Made by a program: the position numbers and the translations under genes | Shown here: positions 5,606-7,760 of the stretch, piece after piece | Layout of the letters: each line of letters begins with the position of its first letter | How positions within the stretch are numbered: the stretch's first letter is position 1 | Notes under the pieces: generated by a model | What the model saw: the letters and a program-made list of their open reading frames with translations, nothing else | Database searches by the model: none | What the model was told of the DNA's origin: nothing | Origin: Chelatococcus sp. | Lineage (GTDB): Bacteria; Pseudomonadota; Alphaproteobacteria; Rhizobiales; Beijerinckiaceae | Assembly: GCA_003248805.1 (NCBI GenBank) | Contig: QFQY01000101.1 | Location: forward strand, 1 to 7,760 | DNA: 7,760 nt | Reading direction: 5' to 3'

Positions 5606-5623
5606 CCGGCCCGCACGGGCTGG
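5606..5623. repeat. Second inverted repeat downstream of hbd
   Basis: CCGGCCC (5606-5612) pairs with GGGCTGG (5617-5623) through 7 bp including one G-T, with a 4-base loop. It follows a CCCGTCATTCCCC stretch (5573-5585) that resembles the CGTCATTCC edge of dispersed intergenic repeats common in alphaproteobacteria. Membership of such a family is a guess without a genome search. Confidence 0.3.
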
Positions 5624-5658
5624 CGTGACGCCGCTCGCCGCAGCAGTGCCGCATCCCC

Positions 5659-5688
5659 TTCACATTCCTGTCGCGTCGCGCTTACATT
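5659..5688 (+). promoter_or_regulatory. Candidate sigma-70 promoter of the HNH gene
   Basis: TTCACA (5659-5664, 5 of 6 to the -35) and TACATT (5683-5688, 4 of 6 to the -10) are separated by 18 bases. Transcription would start near 5695, about 44 bases before the start codon. It lies after the hairpins that follow hbd, so the HNH gene may be an independent unit. Confidence 0.48.
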
Positions 5689-5723
5689 GAAGGCGTGGCG
5701 GGATTCGTCCTGCCCGACGAAGC

Positions 5724-5730
5724 GGAGGTG
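5724..5730 (+). promoter_or_regulatory. Ribosome-binding site that selects a TTG start for the HNH gene
   Basis: GGAGGTG at 5724-5730 is the strongest Shine-Dalgarno match I saw next to any start in this window. It lies 8 bases before the TTG at 5739. The first in-frame ATG (5754) has no such sequence in front of it, so TTG is the better start. Confidence 0.65.
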
Positions 5731-5738
5731 CGGCGGAG

Positions 5739-6311
5739 TTGACGGCGCATGTGATGCACGCGATGGCATCGCCGGACGGTTGTCCGGCGCTTGTCTTGAA
5801 TGCCGACTTCCGGCCCCTGAGCTATTATCCGCTCTCGCTCTGGAGTTGGCAGGACGCGATCAAGGCGGTCTTCATGGACCGCGTGAACATCGTGTCCGAA
5901 TACGACACGGTGGTGCGCAGCCCGAGCTTCGACATGAGGCTTCCCTCGGTCGTCTCGCTCAAGAGCTACATCAAGCCTTCGCGAACCCCCGCTTTCACCC
6001 GCTTCAACGTCTTCCTGCGCGATCGCTTCGCCTGCCAGTACTGCGGCACGCGCGAGGATCTGACCTTCGACCACGTGATCCCGCGCTCGAAGGGCGGCAC
6101 CACGAACTGGGAGAACGTCGTGGCGGCCTGCTCGCCCTGTAACCTGCGCAAGGGCGACAAGATGCCGGCGTCGGTGGAGATGTTCCCGGCGCAAAAGCCC
6201 TATGCGCCGACGGTCAACGACCTGCACCGCAACGGCAAGCTCTTCCCGCCGAACTATCTCCACGAGAGCTGGCTCGACTATCTCTATTGGGACAGCGAGC
6301 TGGAGCCCTGA
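5739..6311 (+). CDS. HNH endonuclease family protein (stand-alone)
   Basis: A 190-residue protein with a TTG start. The N-terminal part (about residues 16-80, beginning ALVLNADFRPLSYYPLSLWS) is a conserved extension found in stand-alone HNH proteins of this kind. The C-terminal half is a zinc-bound HNH nuclease fold: CQYC (Cys99, Cys102), DHVIPRSKGG (Asp111, His112), Asn126 and CSPCN (Cys131, Cys134, Asn135). The Cys pairs should bind structural zinc and His112 with the Asn residues should form the metal-dependent DNA-cleaving centre. The catalytic elements look intact. No methylase, specificity subunit, intron or phage terminase lies nearby, so a restriction, homing or packaging role is not supported by context; the cellular function is unknown. 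The gene is convergent with dsbB, with 9 bases between the stops. Confidence 0.9.
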   Translation: MTAHVMHAMASPDGCPALVLNADFRPLSYYPLSLWSWQDAIKAVFMDRVNIVSEYDTVVRSPSFDMRLPSVVSLKSYIKPSRTPAFTRFNVFLRDRFACQYCGTREDLTFDHVIPRSKGGTTNWENVVAACSPCNLRKGDKMPASVEMFPAQKPYAPTVNDLHRNGKLFPPNYLHESWLDYLYWDSELEP

Positions 6312-6320
6312 GCCGGCGCC

Positions 6321-6854
6321 TCACGCAACCCGGCGCAGCTTCGCGAGGCCGCCGAGAGCGAGCAGGAGGAGCCCGGCCGAGGCCAGCGCGTTCCAGCCGG
6401 CGAGCGACAGGCCGAGGAAGCGCCAGGCGGCTTCCGTGCAGGACACGACCCGCGTCGTGTTCAACTGCTTCATGAAATCCTGGACGCCTCCCGCCAGCGG
6501 GGCCGCCGTGCCGCCGCAGTCGTTCGGACCCGCGAACCAGCCCCATTCGACACCGGCATGGTACACGCCGAGGCCGGTGCTCCAGAGCATCAGACCCGCC
6601 AGGGCCAGGAGCACCAGCCCCTGCAGCCGCCCCGAGCGCGCCACGGCAGCGCCGGCCAGCGCCAGGCCGATCGCCGCATAGTGCGGCAGCCGCTGCTCGA
6701 GGCAGAGCTTGCACGGGCGCAGATGCAGGACGAGCTCGAAGAACCAGGCGCCTGCGATCAGAGCCAGCGAGCCCAGCCCGATCAGCAGGATGAGGCGGCG
6801 TGGAGACAGCGCGGAACGTGCGCCTCGCGGCATGTCGGCAGGAAAACTCGTCAT
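6321..6854 (-). CDS. dsbB: Disulfide bond formation protein B
   Basis: A 177-residue inner-membrane protein with four helices (about 20-42, 59-73, 78-97 and 149-170) that reoxidises the periplasmic oxidant DsbA and passes the electrons to quinone. The two redox pairs are visible: Cys48-Lys-Leu-Cys51 in the first periplasmic loop, and Cys113 with Cys139 in the second. The 26-residue spacing of the second pair equals that of E. coli Cys104-Cys130. Arg55, four residues after the CxxC, matches the quinone-site Arg48 of E. coli DsbB. It starts 9 bases after the yqaA stop and is probably cotranscribed with it. A Met at residue 8 is a possible alternative start. No dsbA is present in the window. Confidence 0.92.
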   Translation of the reverse strand: MTSFPADMPRGARSALSPRRLILLIGLGSLALIAGAWFFELVLHLRPCKLCLEQRLPHYAAIGLALAGAAVARSGRLQGLVLLALAGLMLWSTGLGVYHAGVEWGWFAGPNDCGGTAAPLAGGVQDFMKQLNTTRVVSCTEAAWRFLGLSLAGWNALASAGLLLLALGGLAKLRRVA

Positions 6855-6863
6855 CGGATCGGC

Positions 6864-7520
6864 TCAGCAGGAGAGAAGCTGGCCGGACCCTGCGACCAGC
6901 TTGAGGCCGAAATAAAGCAGTATCAGCGCTCCGGCCCCCGCGATCGCGATCACTTTCAGGCGATGTTCGATGAAGTGGCGGATCGTGTCGCCATAGCGCC
7001 GCAGCAGCAGCGCGAGCAGGAAGAAGCGCGCCCCGCGGGCGAGAATGCAGGAGATGACGAAGAAGGCCAGCCCGATATGGACGACGCCCGCCAGGATGGT
7101 CACGACCTTGATCGGCGGCAGATGCGCCAGCCCCGAGGTGGTCAGCAGGATCAGCGTCGTGTCGGGCCCGGCGCAGGCCCTCAGCGTCTCGAAGGCGTCG
7201 AGCTTGCCGTAGAAGGCCAGCACCGGCCGCGCGATCGCCTCGAAGGCGTAATAGCCGAGCGCATATCCCGCGATACCGCCCAGCGTCGAGAACAGCGTCG
7301 CGATCAAAGCGAACCGATAGGCGAGCCAGGGCCGCGCCAGCGCCATCGGCACGAACAGGACATCGGCCGGAATCAGGAAGAACGAGCTCTCGACGAAGGC
7401 CACGGCGCCGAGCCAGCGCTCCGCGCGCGGCCGCGAGGCCAGCGACATCGTCCATGTATACAGCCGCCGGATCAGGCTCGGCTTGACGGCCGAGGGGGAG
7501 CCGGAACGCGTCTGATCCAT
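6864..7520 (-). CDS. yqaA: YqaA family inner-membrane protein (DedA/SNARE-associated superfamily)
   Basis: A 218-residue membrane protein upstream of dsbB on the minus strand. AFVESSFFLIPADVLFVPMA (residues 41-60) is the typical re-entrant segment of the YqaA branch of the DedA superfamily, with Glu44, Pro51 and Asp53 as conserved-type residues. Later come GGIAGYALGYYAFE (81-94), LTTSGLAHLPPIKVVTILAG (126-145) and ARGARFF (161-167, Arg162 and Arg165), and a final helix at about 188-208. DedA relatives are linked to phospholipid or undecaprenyl-phosphate translocation and to proton-motive-force homeostasis; the YqaA branch is poorly characterised, so no substrate is claimed. The chosen ATG has an AGGCGAGG stretch just upstream; Met25 is an alternative. 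The pairing with dsbB suggests an envelope function. Confidence 0.85.
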   Translation of the reverse strand: MDQTRSGSPSAVKPSLIRRLYTWTMSLASRPRAERWLGAVAFVESSFFLIPADVLFVPMALARPWLAYRFALIATLFSTLGGIAGYALGYYAFEAIARPVLAFYGKLDAFETLRACAGPDTTLILLTTSGLAHLPPIKVVTILAGVVHIGLAFFVISCILARGARFFLLALLLRRYGDTIRHFIEHRLKVIAIAGAGALILLYFGLKLVAGSGQLLSC

Positions 7521-7589
7521 GCCTCGCCTGCTCCGATCTTCGGCCCCGCCGACAGAACCGGAGCACGGGGTGATCTAGCGGCAGGGAGC

Positions 7590-7609
7590 GGCTGCGTCCA
7601 TCCGCAGCC
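7590..7609. repeat. Inverted repeat between yqaA and the tRNA gene
   Basis: GGCTGCG (7590-7596) and CGCAGCC (7603-7609) form a perfect 7-bp stem with a 6-base loop. It lies about 70 bases before the divergent yqaA start. It could sit in the yqaA leader or be a protein site. I see no clear minus-strand promoter in this 161-bp gap. Confidence 0.38.
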
Positions 7610-7635
7610 CGATCATTTCGGCGCGATGCAGCCGA

Positions 7636-7663
7636 TTGACCCGGCACGGCCGCTCGCTATAGT
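7636..7663 (+). promoter_or_regulatory. Promoter of tRNA-Leu
   Basis: TTGACC (7636-7641, 5 of 6) and TATAGT (7658-7663, 5 of 6) are separated by 16 bases, the best promoter match in the window. Transcription would start near 7670, giving a leader of about 12 bases before the tRNA. Confidence 0.78.
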
Positions 7664-7668
7664 CCGGC

Positions 7669-7684
7669 GGCTCTCGCGAGAGCC
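7669..7684. repeat. 16-base perfect palindrome over the tRNA-Leu 5' boundary
   Basis: GGCTCTCG (7669-7676) is followed directly by its reverse complement CGAGAGCC (7677-7684). The last three bases are the first three of the mature tRNA, and the left end coincides with the predicted transcription start. Confidence 0.6.
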
Positions 7685-7760
7685 CCTGTGGCGGAATTGG
7701 TAGACGCGCTCGACTCAAAATCGAGTTCCGCAAGGAGTGCTGGTTCGATCCCGGCCAGGG
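7682..7760 (+). tRNA. tRNA-Leu (anticodon CAA), 3' end beyond the window
   Basis: The gene folds as a class II tRNA. Acceptor 5' strand GCCCCTG (7682-7688) matches CAGGG (7756-7760) plus two bases outside the window. A D-arm with AATTGGTAGA follows. The anticodon stem CTCGA/TCGAG (7709-7713, 7721-7725) holds loop CTCAAAA with anticodon CAA at 7716-7718, which reads UUG leucine codons. A long variable arm TCC-GCAA-GGA (7727-7736) is typical of leucine. The T-arm GCTGG/CCGGC encloses TTCGATC. The missing 3' bases and any encoded CCA lie to the right. Confidence 0.95.

Noticed and set aside
4489..5769. Minus-strand open frame of 426 codons over hbd
   Set aside because: It is antisense to a gene with all catalytic residues in place. 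The composition is that of a shadow frame.
5739..6311. HNH gene as part of a restriction or anti-phage system
   Set aside because: No methylase, helicase, sensor or other defence gene lies beside it. Neighbours are housekeeping metabolism and envelope genes.
6214..7647. Minus-strand open frame of 477 codons over dsbB, yqaA and upstream sequence
   Set aside because: It overlaps two well-recognised genes in another frame, has Arg/Ala-rich low-complexity content typical of GC-rich shadow frames, and shows no domain.
6558..7703. Plus-strand open frame of 381 codons antisense to dsbB and yqaA, running into the tRNA
   Set aside because: The product is rich in Gln, Arg and Glu with no recognisable fold, and it ends inside the tRNA gene. 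It mirrors real genes on the other strand.
7669..7760. tRNA-Leu as an attachment site of an integrated element
   Set aside because: No integrase or direct repeat of the tRNA 3' end is visible. The 3' end and downstream DNA are outside the window, so it cannot be judged.

Overview
The window is GC-rich, with few intergenic stretches and strong third-position G/C bias. Its protein families point to an alphaproteobacterium of the Rhizobiales/Hyphomicrobiales, perhaps Bosea- or Methylobacterium-like. The genus is inferred from protein resemblance, not proven. Almost everything is ordinary chromosomal gene content. I see no transposase, integrase, phage gene, CRISPR array or obvious defence island.

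Layout, left to right. (1) The 3' end of a polyamine/spermidine-type ABC permease (to 209). (2) A 62-residue two-helix HIG1-type membrane protein (264-452). (3) A secreted, PagL-like outer-membrane acyloxyacyl hydrolase (630-1226) behind an AT-richer leader that carries overlapping inverted repeats. (4) A PduO-type cobalamin adenosyltransferase (1320-1901), followed 12 nt later by a rhomboid protease (1914-2609). (5) etfB and etfA (2833-4532), which overlap by one base. (6) A 3-hydroxybutyryl-CoA dehydrogenase (4663-5547), separated from etfA by three consecutive hairpins. (7) A stand-alone HNH nuclease-like protein with a TTG start (5739-6311). (8) On the minus strand and convergent with it, a yqaA-to-dsbB pair (7520 down to 6321). 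(9) At the right edge, a promoter and a tRNA-Leu(CAA) gene whose last bases lie outside the window.

The central genes share a theme of acyl-CoA metabolism and respiration. ETF carries electrons from acyl-CoA dehydrogenases to the quinone pool. The 3-hydroxybutyryl-CoA dehydrogenase works on C4-CoA in beta-oxidation, polyhydroxybutyrate or ethylmalonyl-CoA metabolism. The adenosyltransferase makes the cofactor of the CoA mutases, and HIG1 proteins are associated with cytochrome oxidase in mitochondria. The linkage is inferred from gene order and family knowledge.

I did not find a convincing new multi-gene system. The points most worth a second look are two genes whose -10-like hexamers sit six bases before the ATG (possible leaderless mRNAs), the repeat cluster upstream of the lipid A deacylase-like gene, the etfA-hbd hairpin array with competing pairings, a PagL-like protein without an evident catalytic Glu, and a palindrome that overlaps the tRNA-Leu 5' end.
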